A stretch of DNA of 64,000 bases from Rhizocola hellebori. Its GTDB lineage: Bacteria; Actinomycetota; Actinomycetes; Mycobacteriales; Micromonosporaceae. The notes under the pieces are model-generated. The model searched no databases. It was not told the origin of the DNA and was given only the letters and a program-made list of their open reading frames with translations. Both the position numbers and the translations under genes were made by a program. Numbering within the stretch: the stretch's first letter is position 1; the number at the start of each line of letters is the position of its first letter. Below, in pieces: positions 16,609-25,772 of the stretch. Location: NCBI RefSeq assembly GCF_016862955.1, contig NZ_BONY01000002.1, forward strand, positions 208,725 through 272,724, written 5' to 3'.

Positions 16609-18909
16609 ATGGACTTTCGTCTGCGCAGGATACTGGCGAATCTGCTCCGGGCCGCCGCGTTGGTGGCGATCATCGTGGCCACCTTTATGGTGGTCAATCA
16701 CCGGGCCGGTTGGTGGATCCTCATCGCCGCCGGGCTCAATGCCCTCATCCTGTTAGCCATCGAATTCTGGCAGGCGCGCAAGTCCGACTGGTCCGGCTGG
16801 CCAAGCTCACGGCACCGTCTCCTGGTGCCGCAGGAGTTGCCACCTCAGATCGGCAAAGTCGTCGGCAGGCAGACCGATCTCGACAATCTGGAAGCGGCGC
16901 TGCACCAGCGTTCCCACGGTGGCCCCTTGGTCATCCAGATCACCGGACCGGCCGGGATCGGCAAGACGGCGCTGGCATTGGCGGCCGCGGACAGGCTGGC
17001 CGGCAGATTCCCCGACGGCCAGCTCTACGAGATGCTTGAGGGCCGCTCCGCCCGCGAGATTCTCGGCGACATGGTGGGGGCGTTGAAGGGGCCGCGCGAG
17101 GCGATCGACGCCAACGAGGCTACCGCCTGGCGGGAGCTCACCAGGGGCAGGCGATTCCTTGCCATCCTCGACGATGCGGCCGATTCCCAGACCGTCAACC
17201 AGCTGCTGCCGGCACGCGGCTCAAGCGCCATTATCGTTACCTGTCACCAGTTTCTCACCGACGTACGCACCGACGCCCGCATCGACCTGCGCCCGCTGGA
17301 GCCGTCGGAGGCGCTGGATCTGCTGGATTCCATGCTCGACGATCCGCGGCTGAAGGACGAACCGGCTCAGGCGCAACGGATAGTGGACATCGCCGCGGGG
17401 ATTCCGCTGGCGGTGTGCCTGACCGGCGCGGCGCTCGCGGTGCGTCCACAGTGGAGCCTGGATCTGGTGCTGCAGCGGGTGGACCGGCTCGCCCCGTTGC
17501 CCGGCGGCACGCTCGACGTGTGTTATGCGTTGCTCACCTCACCGGAGCGCACCGCGCTGCGCCAGCTGGCTCTGCTTACCACCGCCGAGTTTTCGCCGTG
17601 GCATCTGCAGGCGATGCAGGGCATGACCGAGAGCGAAGCGTGGCAGATCGCCGATCGCCTCGCCCACGCCGGCCTGGTCGAGCGGCGTACCAAGGATGTC
17701 GCCGGGGTGCCCACCTTCCGGATGCTCGAGCATGTGCGCTCCTATGCGTTGCGGCGGCTCGGCATCGAGGTGCCGCTTGCCGAGCAGGACCGCGCGAAGG
17801 CGTTGCTCACCGCCGCGCAGGAGGCACGGGCAAGCAAGGACCCGGCGGCATTGCTGCGCGCCAACGTCTATACCAGGCTGGAAAAGGGGCAGCTGCTCGA
17901 CGCGCTCAACGGCGCCCGGGATGTGCTCGCCTTGGTCAGGGCCCAGCGGTCCAGCAACGCCCGCCGTGACGAGGGCCTCGCCTTCGCTGCGCTGGCTGAG
18001 ATTCATGCCGAGCTCGGTTCGATCGAAGAGTCGTGGGATCTGGCCATGTCCGCGCTGCGGCTGGATGAGCGTGAGGTGACGCCGCGCGCGCTGCGCTGTC
18101 TCGGCACGCTGCAGTTCATGATGTCGCCCAACGGCGACGCCCAGGAAACCCTGCGGCGGGCGCTGGCCGCGGCGAACAAGGCCGCGGACCGCCCGGAGCG
18201 GGTAAGGATCCTGCGCCGGCTCGCCGTGGTCCAGGCGCATCTGGGCCGGTTCAAGGCCGCCGACGCCAGCATCCAAGAGGCGATGGAGTATTGCCATGAA
18301 CGCCAGGCGGCCGGCCATCGCCAGCTGGTGGGCGTGATGTGGGCCGAGGCCGTCGTACGCACCCTGCAAGGTGCTACCACCGAGGCGGCCGGTCTGCTCC
18401 ACTTCGCCCACGTGCTGGCCGGTCAGGGCGATCTGCGGCTGTGGCGGGGCTGGATCGACCACCAGCGCGCCTATGTCTGCCAGCTCTCCGGCGACTATCT
18501 GGATTCGCGGCGCTTCGCGTTGCAGGGCACCGACACCTTCACCGATCTCGGGCACCGCTACGGCGCTGCGCACTGCCGGCTGCTGGGCGGCATGACCCTG
18601 CTGAAGATGGGCCGGGCACGCGATTCCCTTGCCCTGCTTGAAGAGGCTCTGGCCACCTTCGTCACGTGCGGGGACATGTCGGCCAACGCCAGGGCCGCGA
18701 TCGCGCTGGCCGAGGCGCAGCAGCAGCTGGGCAACAGGGGGCAGGCCAAGCGCCATCTCGTGCTGGCGGTCAGCAGCCTGGAAAGCACCGGCGACTGGGA
18801 GGAGGGAAACAAAGCCCGGCAGATCCTGCGCGGCTTGAAGAGGTGGGGCAACGGATCCTGGACCGGCGACCCAGCCCTTGCTGTGCGATCGATGAGCCCG
18901 GCGCAGTAG
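16609..18909 (+). CDS. membrane-anchored NB-ARC/TPR STAND protein (first of two)
   Basis: 766 residues. Two hydrophobic helices (about 12-32 and 37-52) open the protein. The NB-ARC ATPase follows at about 85-360: Walker A GPAGIGKTAL with Lys119, Walker B RFLAILDDAAD, and the GxP-type GIPLAVCLTGAAL. A winged-helix-like region and then about ten helical TPR-type repeats (420-740; for example ALAALAEIHAELGSIEES, AIALAEAQQQLGNRGQAKR) fill the C-terminus. STAND proteins are ATP-driven switches that oligomerise on ligand binding; bacterial members act in signalling or antiphage defence. No enzymatic effector is visible, so membrane action may be the output. GGAG lies 8 bases before ATG. A TTA codon is at residue 49. 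The second STAND gene starts 6 bases later. Confidence 0.82.
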   Translation: MDFRLRRILANLLRAAALVAIIVATFMVVNHRAGWWILIAAGLNALILLAIEFWQARKSDWSGWPSSRHRLLVPQELPPQIGKVVGRQTDLDNLEAALHQRSHGGPLVIQITGPAGIGKTALALAAADRLAGRFPDGQLYEMLEGRSAREILGDMVGALKGPREAIDANEATAWRELTRGRRFLAILDDAADSQTVNQLLPARGSSAIIVTCHQFLTDVRTDARIDLRPLEPSEALDLLDSMLDDPRLKDEPAQAQRIVDIAAGIPLAVCLTGAALAVRPQWSLDLVLQRVDRLAPLPGGTLDVCYALLTSPERTALRQLALLTTAEFSPWHLQAMQGMTESEAWQIADRLAHAGLVERRTKDVAGVPTFRMLEHVRSYALRRLGIEVPLAEQDRAKALLTAAQEARASKDPAALLRANVYTRLEKGQLLDALNGARDVLALVRAQRSSNARRDEGLAFAALAEIHAELGSIEESWDLAMSALRLDEREVTPRALRCLGTLQFMMSPNGDAQETLRRALAAANKAADRPERVRILRRLAVVQAHLGRFKAADASIQEAMEYCHERQAAGHRQLVGVMWAEAVVRTLQGATTEAAGLLHFAHVLAGQGDLRLWRGWIDHQRAYVCQLSGDYLDSRRFALQGTDTFTDLGHRYGAAHCRLLGGMTLLKMGRARDSLALLEEALATFVTCGDMSANARAAIALAEAQQQLGNRGQAKRHLVLAVSSLESTGDWEEGNKARQILRGLKRWGNGSWTGDPALAVRSMSPAQ

Positions 18910-18915
18910 GCGGCC

Positions 18916-21819
18916 ATGATGACCAAACCTTCGGGGCGACAAGGAAATTGGCTGCGCCAACGGATGCCCTCACCCCGGGTGCTGATCGCGGCGGTGCTCG
19001 CGGGGGCCATCGCCGCGTCAACCTTTGTCCTGGGCCTGGACGATCCGAACGCCAAGCAGGTCTGGGAGTCGATTCTCATCGGGATCGGCACCCTTTTCGC
19101 CACCCTGCTGCTCGAGGAGGTGGTCCGGGCGGCGGTCAACCAGCTGAGCCGGCCCGAGGCCGGTCCCATCGCCACCACGCCGGGCGAGGGGATCCGCAAG
19201 GGGGCATCGGTCAGCCGGTGGGACAGGCACCGGATGCGCGCGCTCACCAGCCGCCTGGGACGCCGCTTGCGCGACATTCGCCGGCTCAGGTGGGTGGTCC
19301 GGCCGGAGATCGCGCCGCTGCCCGGCCAGCAGGCCGTGCTTCGCCAGCGGCCACAGGTCATCGAGGAGCTTTATTCGGTACACGAAAAACTCAGCAGCCA
19401 AAGACCGTCACATCGCTTCTCCCGGCTGTCGCACCGCCGTCGTGAGCAGATCGCGGGCTCTCGCCCACTGATCATCTTTGTGCAAGGCAAACCCGGATGC
19501 GGCAAGAGCGAAGTGGTTTGCGCGGTGGCGCATCAGGTGCTCGACCGATACTCCGGCGGTGTGGTCTACATCGACACCCGTACCGTGGGCGCGGCCAAGC
19601 CCGCGTCCGAGGTTCTGAAAACGTGCCTGGAGGCGCTCAAGTGGCCCGAGCGCGAGATTCCGCCGCTGCCGGCCGACCGGTTGAAGCTCATGCGATCGCT
19701 GACCGCGCATCGCCGGATCCTGTTCGTTTTCGACGATGTGCGCCATCAGAACTATCTCTGGGAGATCCTGCCGATCGGTTCCGGCTGCACCGTTTTCGTG
19801 ACCAGCGATCGCGACCTCGGGGTGAGGATGCCCGGCACGGCCTGCTACGAGCTGGCTGAGCCCGACATCGATGAGGGGCTCGACATTCTGCGGGCCGCTG
19901 CTCAGCTGCCCGAGGAGACCAGGTCCGAAGCGGCTGCGGAGATTGTGCATTTCTGCGGGCGGCTGCCGCTGGCCCTGCGTTCGGCCGGGGAGCGGGTCGC
20001 AGCGGGCGCGGACCTCAATGACATCGCCGACATGCTGCGTGACGAACGCACCCGGCTCGATCTGCTCGACACCGAAAATCGCAAGGTCAAGGACAGGATT
20101 TTCAGCGAGTACCGGCGGCTGCTGCCCGCCGAGCGCGCAGCGCTGCAATGGCTGACCCTGGTGCCCTCCTCCAGCTTCCAAGCCCGTGCGCTGCATCTGC
20201 TGTCGCAGGTGCGGCCCGAAGAGGCGGAGAACACCCTCGCCTATCTCGCCGAGGTGCGGATGCTCGATGTCATCGACACCCCACGCACCCCTTCAGCCGT
20301 AAGGTACCGCTTCAACCCGCTGGTGAGACTGCTTGCCCAGCAAGACTTCCAGGTGCCGAAGGTAGAGCGGCGCAAGGCGCTCGAATTTTGGGACAACGAC
20401 CTGCTCAAGACCATCGAAGAACGTCTGGTCGACCACGACTCGGATTCCGTCGACCATCCGGCAGCCTCCTGGCTGGACATCATCCGCGCCGAATACCCAA
20501 GCGTGCTACGGGTGATCCGGCTCGCCTCGGCCACCCAGCGATGGGCTACCTGCTGGAAAATCGCGGCCCGCGCGGGCGGCTGTGTCGTGGGTGGAGTCGA
20601 CATCGCCCAGGCTCTGGCCGCCCTCGAGCTGGGCGTACAGGCCGCGCAACGGGACAACAGCCCGCTGGGTGAGGCCGACACCCTGCTGGCCAAGGCGTCC
20701 ATGCTCATTGAAGTTGAGCGCTACCAAGAGGGGTTCGCCGTTCTCGACAGAGTCGCCCGGCTGGCCGACAGCATGCTCGCCAAGCTCGCTGACAAGAAGA
20801 CGCCATGGCAGGTAAGGCATTGCGTGGTCCACCGCAAACGCGCCGAGGCCTACCTGCAAGCGGCCGCCTACGATCAGGCCGGAAGCTCGCTGGCCTACGC
20901 ACTGACCTGGGCGTGTGAGGCCAACGACCCGGCCGAGAAGCGACTGCTCAAGATCCTGCGCGCCGAGCTGCATCACATCGCTATGACACCGCTGCCCTCC
21001 GAGGAACTTAGCGACGAGCGCCTCGATGACATGAGCCGGTACCGCTACCACCTGATCCAGTCCGAGCTTGAACGCCGCCAGCTCAACTGGTCTTCGGCCG
21101 GGCAACCCCTGCTCAAGGAGCTCAGGCTCAGCGACGGAGATCTTCGCCGGGTGGCCAGCCTCAACTACCGGCTGGCCCGGCTGTGTCTGCACCAGCGCAC
21201 GGCAGAGTCGCCGCTCTACGGCACGCCCGAGGACTCGGCCACCCGCGAAGAGCCCCAGGTGGGCAAAGAGCTGGTGCGCCAGGCGATCCGGCGGGCCACC
21301 GACGCGCTGCTGGCCTTCAAGCAGATCGATGACACGGCCGGGATCATCCGGTCCAGGTGCCTGCTGGCGCGGGCGCTGACCGCCGCCAAGCTCTACGTGG
21401 AGGCGCAACTGGCCTGCGATCAGGCCGCGGATGAGGTAAGCCGCCGCATCGACCGCGCGGACATCGCCTACCTTCCTTTGCGGGCAAGGATTTTGCGAGC
21501 CAGAGGAGAGCTCAGGCTGCGCCGCGGCGACCTGTCCGGCGGATTTCGTGAGCTGCTGACGGCCAGCATGCTGTTCTCCCAGACCTGCGACTGGACATCG
21601 CAAACCAACGTCAACAAGCTACTGGAGGCCAACGCGGAAAGGCATAGCGGCGACTGGGGCACAGCGATGCCGTCGCGCCACAGCCGCATCGAGGGCCCGC
21701 CGGCCGACCGGACAGCCGAAATCGCTTGGCAGGACGAGCTCATCGCCCAGACCGACAGCCTTCCCGCCCCACGCGAATCCAAGCGGCCGGCAGGCCGCAG
21801 GCCAAACCCGCACGGATAG
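18916..21819 (+). CDS. membrane-anchored NB-ARC/TPR STAND protein (second of two)
   Basis: 967 residues. Two hydrophobic segments (about 17-37 and 48-66) are followed by a very basic region (90-125, many Arg). The ATPase has Walker A GKPGCGKSEV with Lys197 and Walker B RILFVFDDVRH. A GRLPLALRSAGERVAAG motif marks the end of the nucleotide-binding module. The C-terminal 500 residues are helical and TPR-like. It shares the layout of its upstream neighbour but little sequence, so the two probably form a heteromeric system rather than a recent duplication. An Arg-rich juxtamembrane segment is a distinguishing feature. Tandem ATG codons occur at the start. It converges on the solute-binding-like gene with an 8-base gap. 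Confidence 0.8.
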   Translation: MMTKPSGRQGNWLRQRMPSPRVLIAAVLAGAIAASTFVLGLDDPNAKQVWESILIGIGTLFATLLLEEVVRAAVNQLSRPEAGPIATTPGEGIRKGASVSRWDRHRMRALTSRLGRRLRDIRRLRWVVRPEIAPLPGQQAVLRQRPQVIEELYSVHEKLSSQRPSHRFSRLSHRRREQIAGSRPLIIFVQGKPGCGKSEVVCAVAHQVLDRYSGGVVYIDTRTVGAAKPASEVLKTCLEALKWPEREIPPLPADRLKLMRSLTAHRRILFVFDDVRHQNYLWEILPIGSGCTVFVTSDRDLGVRMPGTACYELAEPDIDEGLDILRAAAQLPEETRSEAAAEIVHFCGRLPLALRSAGERVAAGADLNDIADMLRDERTRLDLLDTENRKVKDRIFSEYRRLLPAERAALQWLTLVPSSSFQARALHLLSQVRPEEAENTLAYLAEVRMLDVIDTPRTPSAVRYRFNPLVRLLAQQDFQVPKVERRKALEFWDNDLLKTIEERLVDHDSDSVDHPAASWLDIIRAEYPSVLRVIRLASATQRWATCWKIAARAGGCVVGGVDIAQALAALELGVQAAQRDNSPLGEADTLLAKASMLIEVERYQEGFAVLDRVARLADSMLAKLADKKTPWQVRHCVVHRKRAEAYLQAAAYDQAGSSLAYALTWACEANDPAEKRLLKILRAELHHIAMTPLPSEELSDERLDDMSRYRYHLIQSELERRQLNWSSAGQPLLKELRLSDGDLRRVASLNYRLARLCLHQRTAESPLYGTPEDSATREEPQVGKELVRQAIRRATDALLAFKQIDDTAGIIRSRCLLARALTAAKLYVEAQLACDQAADEVSRRIDRADIAYLPLRARILRARGELRLRRGDLSGGFRELLTASMLFSQTCDWTSQTNVNKLLEANAERHSGDWGTAMPSRHSRIEGPPADRTAEIAWQDELIAQTDSLPAPRESKRPAGRRPNPHG

Positions 21820-21827
21820 GCGGCGGG

Positions 21828-22901
21828 TCAGCCGGTATGACGGACCCGGAAGCGATCAGACGCCGGATCTCGCTCAACGATTTGGGTGGGCGGCCAAGCC
21901 CATTGCCAGACGCTGATGCCGGGGACGCGGGTGAACTGAATCCGCCCGCGGGTGCCTTCGACCGCCACGTGTGGCCAGGATTCGGCCAGGCGCGCGCTGT
22001 CCGCGCCGTGTGAACGCATCATGTCGGCGAGGACGGCGACGGTGTCGTAGCCCTCGAAGGCGACGAACGATGGAGGCTGGCCCAGGCGCTCACGCAGCGC
22101 GGTTTCGACTCGGGCGCCCAGGGGGCTGAGGCGCTCGGGCAGGTAACGCAGGAAAGGGATCGCGGCCCCGTCGTCGCCGAGCAATGTCGCCCACTCGGCG
22201 AACTCCGGTTGCCCGGCCGGAGCACCAATCAGGACATCGGTAAGGCGATGGTCGCCTCGGACAGCCTTGACGATCGATGCCGCCGGCTCCGGATGGCCGA
22301 CCAGGAGGAGCAGTGCCGTCGCGCCATTGCCGGCCAGTTCGCCGCACACGTCCGCGGGCTCTAGCACGCGCATGTCCAGCTCGATGACGGTGCCTGCGCT
22401 TGCGGCGAGGCGGTCGCGCAGGATGGCGGCCCCCGCTGCCCAATACACGCTCGGCTGGGCTGCTACCGCGATTCTGTGGTGGCCCGCATCGAGGAGGAAG
22501 TCCGCGTAGATCTGCCAGCCGTGCGACTGTGCCGGGGCAAGGCGCGCGACCCATGGCGTGGGCTGTTCGGTGAGCGCGTCGAGAACCGCGGACGAGCAAA
22601 GGAACGGCAGGCCGAGGGCGTCGGCCCGGGCGGCAGCGGCGCGAGCCACGACGCTGTGATACTCCCCCGCCAGAGCGACCACGCCGAGTCCGGCCAGTTC
22701 GTCCACGGCCGCCGCGGCCTGCTGCGCATCGGCCGCGGTGTCCCGGACCACCAGCTCCAACGGTCTTCCGCCGATGCCGCCGGCATCGTTGACGTCGCGA
22801 GCGCCCAGCTCGAGCCCGGCAAGCAGGTGCCCACCCGCCTCGACCCAGCCGGGCCGGCTCAGCGGAACGAGCACGCCGATCTGGACAGATGATGGCTTCA
22901 T
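21828..22901 (-). CDS. periplasmic-binding-protein-like protein without a signal peptide
   Basis: 357 residues. The sequence follows the type I Leu/Ile/Val-binding fold: IGVLVPLSRPGW near the start, AGGHLLAGLELGARDVNDAGGIGGRPLELVVRDT, then a variable VVALAGEYHSVVARAAAARADALGLPFLCSSA and, in the second lobe, GATALLLLVGHPEPAASIVKAV; each excerpt keeps family spacing. The first residues, MKPSSVQIG, are not a signal peptide, and no lipobox is present. GGGGAG lies 6 bases before this ATG, so the start is firm and secretion is unlikely. No permease or ATPase genes are nearby. It may be a cytoplasmic ligand sensor, as AmiC is. The ligand, perhaps an amino acid or amide, is inferred from the fold only. 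Confidence 0.75.
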   Translation of the reverse strand: MKPSSVQIGVLVPLSRPGWVEAGGHLLAGLELGARDVNDAGGIGGRPLELVVRDTAADAQQAAAAVDELAGLGVVALAGEYHSVVARAAAARADALGLPFLCSSAVLDALTEQPTPWVARLAPAQSHGWQIYADFLLDAGHHRIAVAAQPSVYWAAGAAILRDRLAASAGTVIELDMRVLEPADVCGELAGNGATALLLLVGHPEPAASIVKAVRGDHRLTDVLIGAPAGQPEFAEWATLLGDDGAAIPFLRYLPERLSPLGARVETALRERLGQPPSFVAFEGYDTVAVLADMMRSHGADSARLAESWPHVAVEGTRGRIQFTRVPGISVWQWAWPPTQIVERDPASDRFRVRHTG

Positions 22902-22974
22902 AGCGTCTCCCCGTGCGGCCGGTGTCACACGATGATCTCATCCGCTGCGCGGTGCGCGGTGGCTCGGGCTGGTA

Positions 22975-22980
22975 CACAAT
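22975..22980 (+). promoter_or_regulatory. -10-like box, leaderless start
   Basis: CACAAT (4 of 6 consensus bases) lies 6 bases before ATG 22987, with no Shine-Dalgarno. Confidence 0.4.
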
Positions 22981-22986
22981 GCGGCC

Positions 22987-23766
22987 ATGAAAGGAAATGA
23001 GGTCGCCGATCGATTTGATCGCGCCGCCGCCACCTATGACGACAGTGCCGTGCCGCGCTGGCTTGCCGGGCAGGCGGCCCAGCTGGCCATGGCCAGTCCG
23101 GCCGAGCTGGTGCTCGATGTCGCCACGGGCACCGGCCTCGCCATCGAGGCCATGATTTCGCTTGGCAGCAAGGCCTCCTTCACCGGCGTGGACATCTCCT
23201 CGGGCATGCTCGCTCAGGCCGCGCGCAAACCACTTGCCGCCCGGACAGTTTTGCGCCAGGCCGACGCCAATCAGCTCCCCTTCCAGGACAACATGTTCGA
23301 CCTGACGATCTGTGTGTCGGCCATGCCTTACTTCCGTGAGCCTGCGCGTGCGCTTGCCGAGTGGCGGCGCGTCACCCGGCACGGGCGGATCATCTTCACG
23401 GCGTGGACCGAAGGCGGCCTGACTCTGCCGCGCCTCGTCAGGCTGGCCGCGGCCGAGGAGGGAGTCATCCTGCCCGACCCCACTGCGGCACTGGCCACTG
23501 TGGACGGCCTCCGCCTCGTCACTGCCGCGGCCGGGCTGAGGGTCGCGCATCTGAGCGTTGTCGAGCACCATCAGCCCCTGCTGCAAAGCGATGCCGCGGC
23601 ATGGGATCGGGTGACGGCCGGCGAGTTCGGGCAGCCTATGCGGCAAGCCGATCAGGAGACACAGCACCGAGCCCGCGCCCGGTTCCTTCGCCTTCTCACC
23701 GACGCCACCGCAGCCGAGAACTCCAACCGCACGAGCGCCTACCTCATCGAGACGGCACATGCGTGA
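22987..23766 (+). CDS. class I SAM-dependent methyltransferase
   Basis: 259 residues. It opens with VADRFDRAAATYDD, as in UbiE/COQ5-like enzymes. The SAM site shows motif I, LVLDVATGTGLAIEAM; the acidic end of strand 2 in FTGVDISSGMLAQA; and motif III-like ARTVLRQADANQLPFQDNMFDL. A post-core FREPARALAEWRRVTRHGRIIFTAW is the usual methyltransf_11 run. The substrate is unknown; the family modifies small metabolites such as quinones, polyketides and sterols. It stands alone, divergent from the solute-binding-like gene (85-base gap), and ends at a strong bidirectional terminator. Confidence 0.88.
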   Translation: MKGNEVADRFDRAAATYDDSAVPRWLAGQAAQLAMASPAELVLDVATGTGLAIEAMISLGSKASFTGVDISSGMLAQAARKPLAARTVLRQADANQLPFQDNMFDLTICVSAMPYFREPARALAEWRRVTRHGRIIFTAWTEGGLTLPRLVRLAAAEEGVILPDPTAALATVDGLRLVTAAAGLRVAHLSVVEHHQPLLQSDAAAWDRVTAGEFGQPMRQADQETQHRARARFLRLLTDATAAENSNRTSAYLIETAHA

Positions 23767-23767
23767 A

Positions 23768-23800
23768 AGGGCCGCGATCGTCGTCGACGATCGCGGCCCT
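23768..23800. terminator. bidirectional terminator hairpin
   Basis: Two 16-base arms (AGGGCCGCGATCGTCG and its complement) flank one central base, making an almost perfect 33-base palindrome. It lies between two convergent genes: 1 base after the methyltransferase stop and 11 bases from the S15 stop. Confidence 0.85.
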
Positions 23801-23811
23801 GTGTCAAGCCG

Positions 23812-25710
23812 TTACTGGAATCGGGTGCCCGCCGTGGTGCTCCACTCGTCGTCCACCACGACCGGCGCCGCGGTCAGCGACTGCGCCGCCAGACCGTCCG
23901 CCGGGGCGATCGGCAGCTTGAGCACGCTGCCGGCCAGGTCGAAGGTGACCGTCGCGCCGGTGGAGTGGTTGGAGACGAATTCGGGGTCGCTGAGGGTGAG
24001 CACCACTCCGAGCCGCTGCCCGGCCGCGATGACCTGGTCGATCGGGCGCAGCTTGAAGGTGATCGTGTAGAAGGTGCTGGTGTTCATGGCTGTGGTGGTG
24101 GTCAGTGAATCGCGGTGCTGCCCGTCCATCCAGCCGCGGGAAATCACCTGTTGCGCGGCGCTGGACACGACTTTGGCGGTGTCGCGATAACAGGCGTCAT
24201 CGGTGCTCGAGGACGAACCCCAGCACGACTGGGTGGTCAGGGTGCTGATGCCTTCGCCCGATGCGCGGTAGTTGACCCGGGTTGCCGTCCCGTAGGCGAC
24301 GAGCTTGGCGGTCAACGTGGTGGTCGCCTTGCTCGAGCGCACCCGCAGCGTGATCGTCGGGGTACCGGCGACACGCACCGCCGAGGTGAGCACCGGGGTC
24401 TGGTAAACCCTGCGTCCGGTGCGGCTGGTCGTCGGCGAGCTGACCGCATTGGCCTCGCTCAGCGATGGCGCATCGGTCAGCGACAGGCTGCCCGACCCCG
24501 CTCCGGAAGACGCGAGCACGCCCGGGTTGCCGGTGCCCTGCAACACATAGTTGACCGTGGTGGTGGCGGACGGCGGCCACTGCGCGCTGGTCTGCCAGAC
24601 GTCGGCGGCCCGCTCCACGTCCGCCATCGGCTCGGTCATGATGCCGTTGTCGATGCCCAGCAACCAGAAGTCGAACCAGCGGTGCAGGGTGTCCACCCAG
24701 GCCGCACGCCGGAAGTCGAACGGGTCGACGTGGCCCTCCTGGGACAGCCAGATCTTGCGCGGCACGTTGTTGGCCGCCAGCGCATCCCACCACTGCCCGA
24801 AGTGCACGCCCTGCACGTTGAGGTCGTTCATGCCGTGCACCACGAAGACGCTGGCGTGGACCGAAGCCGCCGAAATGGCGTAGTTGCGGGCGTTCCAGAA
24901 CGAGTTGTAGTTGCCGTTGCTCACGGCGCCACTGCTCAGCGCGCTGGACACGGCCGTGCACGTGCCTGAGGGGCGGCCGTTGACGGTGCTGTGCAGGCTC
25001 GGCACCGAGCTGACCTTCGGGTTCACCATTCCGTTGACCCGGTTGTAGTCGTACCAGCTGGAGATCGCGCTGATCGGCACGATGGTCTCCAGCCCCGGTA
25101 CGCCGGTGGCGGCGACCGCGTTGGCGATCGTCCCGTCCCACGACTTGCCGATCATGCCGACCTTGCCGGTGGCCCAGGCGGACGCGGTCACCACTGTCCC
25201 GCTCGCGGTCCGGCCGACCGCCCGGCCGTTGAGCCAATCGACGACCGCCTTGGCGCCCTGCACCTCCTCGGTGCCGCCGACGTCCTCGCATCCCGTGGAG
25301 CGGCTGGTGCCGGCCAGATCGGCCGCGATGTACGCGTACCCGCGCGGCACGAAGTAGTTGTCGTAGTAAAGCGGGAACTTCGTCACTGTCCCGTCGGCGG
25401 CGTAGACCTTCTTCTCGGACTCGTTGCCCCGTCCGCAGCATTGGTAGTAGGGCGAAGCGTCCATGATGACCGGCACCTTCACCCCGGCGGTGGCCGCCTC
25501 ACGGGGCCGGATGATGTCGGCGACCACCCTGTCCGGGGTGCCGTTGCCGTCGTTGTCGAGGGTCGTGTCGACGTATACGGTCTCACGGATGGCGGTGGTG
25601 TAGTCGTAGACCGGGTCGCTGAACAGAGCGGCCGGGGCGGCCGAGGCGGGCGCCGCCAACGCGGTGGTCCCGAACAGGGCGAGCGCGCAGAGCAGGATAA
25701 TGCGAGGCAT
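23812..25710 (-). CDS. secreted S15 family X-Pro dipeptidyl-peptidase-like hydrolase
   Basis: 632 residues from MPRIILLCALALFG; signal peptide cleavage near ASAAP (about 25). The alpha/beta-hydrolase domain (35-380) carries the nucleophile in MIGKSWDGT, the acid in HGMNDLNVQ and the His in SQEGHVDPFD. The CocE/NonD type C-terminal jelly-roll (about 400-632) ends the chain, as in S15 and cocaine-esterase-like enzymes. An unusual YYQCCGRGNESEKK loop follows the oxyanion strand. Such enzymes release X-Pro dipeptides or hydrolyse esters and amides outside the cell. Two earlier in-frame ATG codons exist (25731, 25725), without a ribosome site; the chosen one gives the best signal peptide. Confidence 0.85.
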   Translation of the reverse strand: MPRIILLCALALFGTTALAAPASAAPAALFSDPVYDYTTAIRETVYVDTTLDNDGNGTPDRVVADIIRPREAATAGVKVPVIMDASPYYQCCGRGNESEKKVYAADGTVTKFPLYYDNYFVPRGYAYIAADLAGTSRSTGCEDVGGTEEVQGAKAVVDWLNGRAVGRTASGTVVTASAWATGKVGMIGKSWDGTIANAVAATGVPGLETIVPISAISSWYDYNRVNGMVNPKVSSVPSLHSTVNGRPSGTCTAVSSALSSGAVSNGNYNSFWNARNYAISAASVHASVFVVHGMNDLNVQGVHFGQWWDALAANNVPRKIWLSQEGHVDPFDFRRAAWVDTLHRWFDFWLLGIDNGIMTEPMADVERAADVWQTSAQWPPSATTTVNYVLQGTGNPGVLASSGAGSGSLSLTDAPSLSEANAVSSPTTSRTGRRVYQTPVLTSAVRVAGTPTITLRVRSSKATTTLTAKLVAYGTATRVNYRASGEGISTLTTQSCWGSSSSTDDACYRDTAKVVSSAAQQVISRGWMDGQHRDSLTTTTAMNTSTFYTITFKLRPIDQVIAAGQRLGVVLTLSDPEFVSNHSTGATVTFDLAGSVLKLPIAPADGLAAQSLTAAPVVVDDEWSTTAGTRFQ

Positions 25711-25759
25711 GGCCCATGATGACATCGCCATTAATTGATGTCTATGGGTGGCCGCGCGG

Positions 25760-25765
25760 TAGGGT
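25760..25765 (+). promoter_or_regulatory. -10 box, leaderless start of the OmpR-type regulator
   Basis: TAGGGT lies 7 bases before GTG 25773. It selects this GTG over the ATG 57 bases upstream, which would overlap the S15 signal region. Confidence 0.45.
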
Positions 25766-25772
25766 CTGCGCT

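Noticed and set aside
22090..23760. Open frame of 556 codons on the minus strand across the binding-protein and methyltransferase genes
   Set aside because: No domains, basic and proline-rich composition, no ribosome site, and it shadows two genes with clear motifs.
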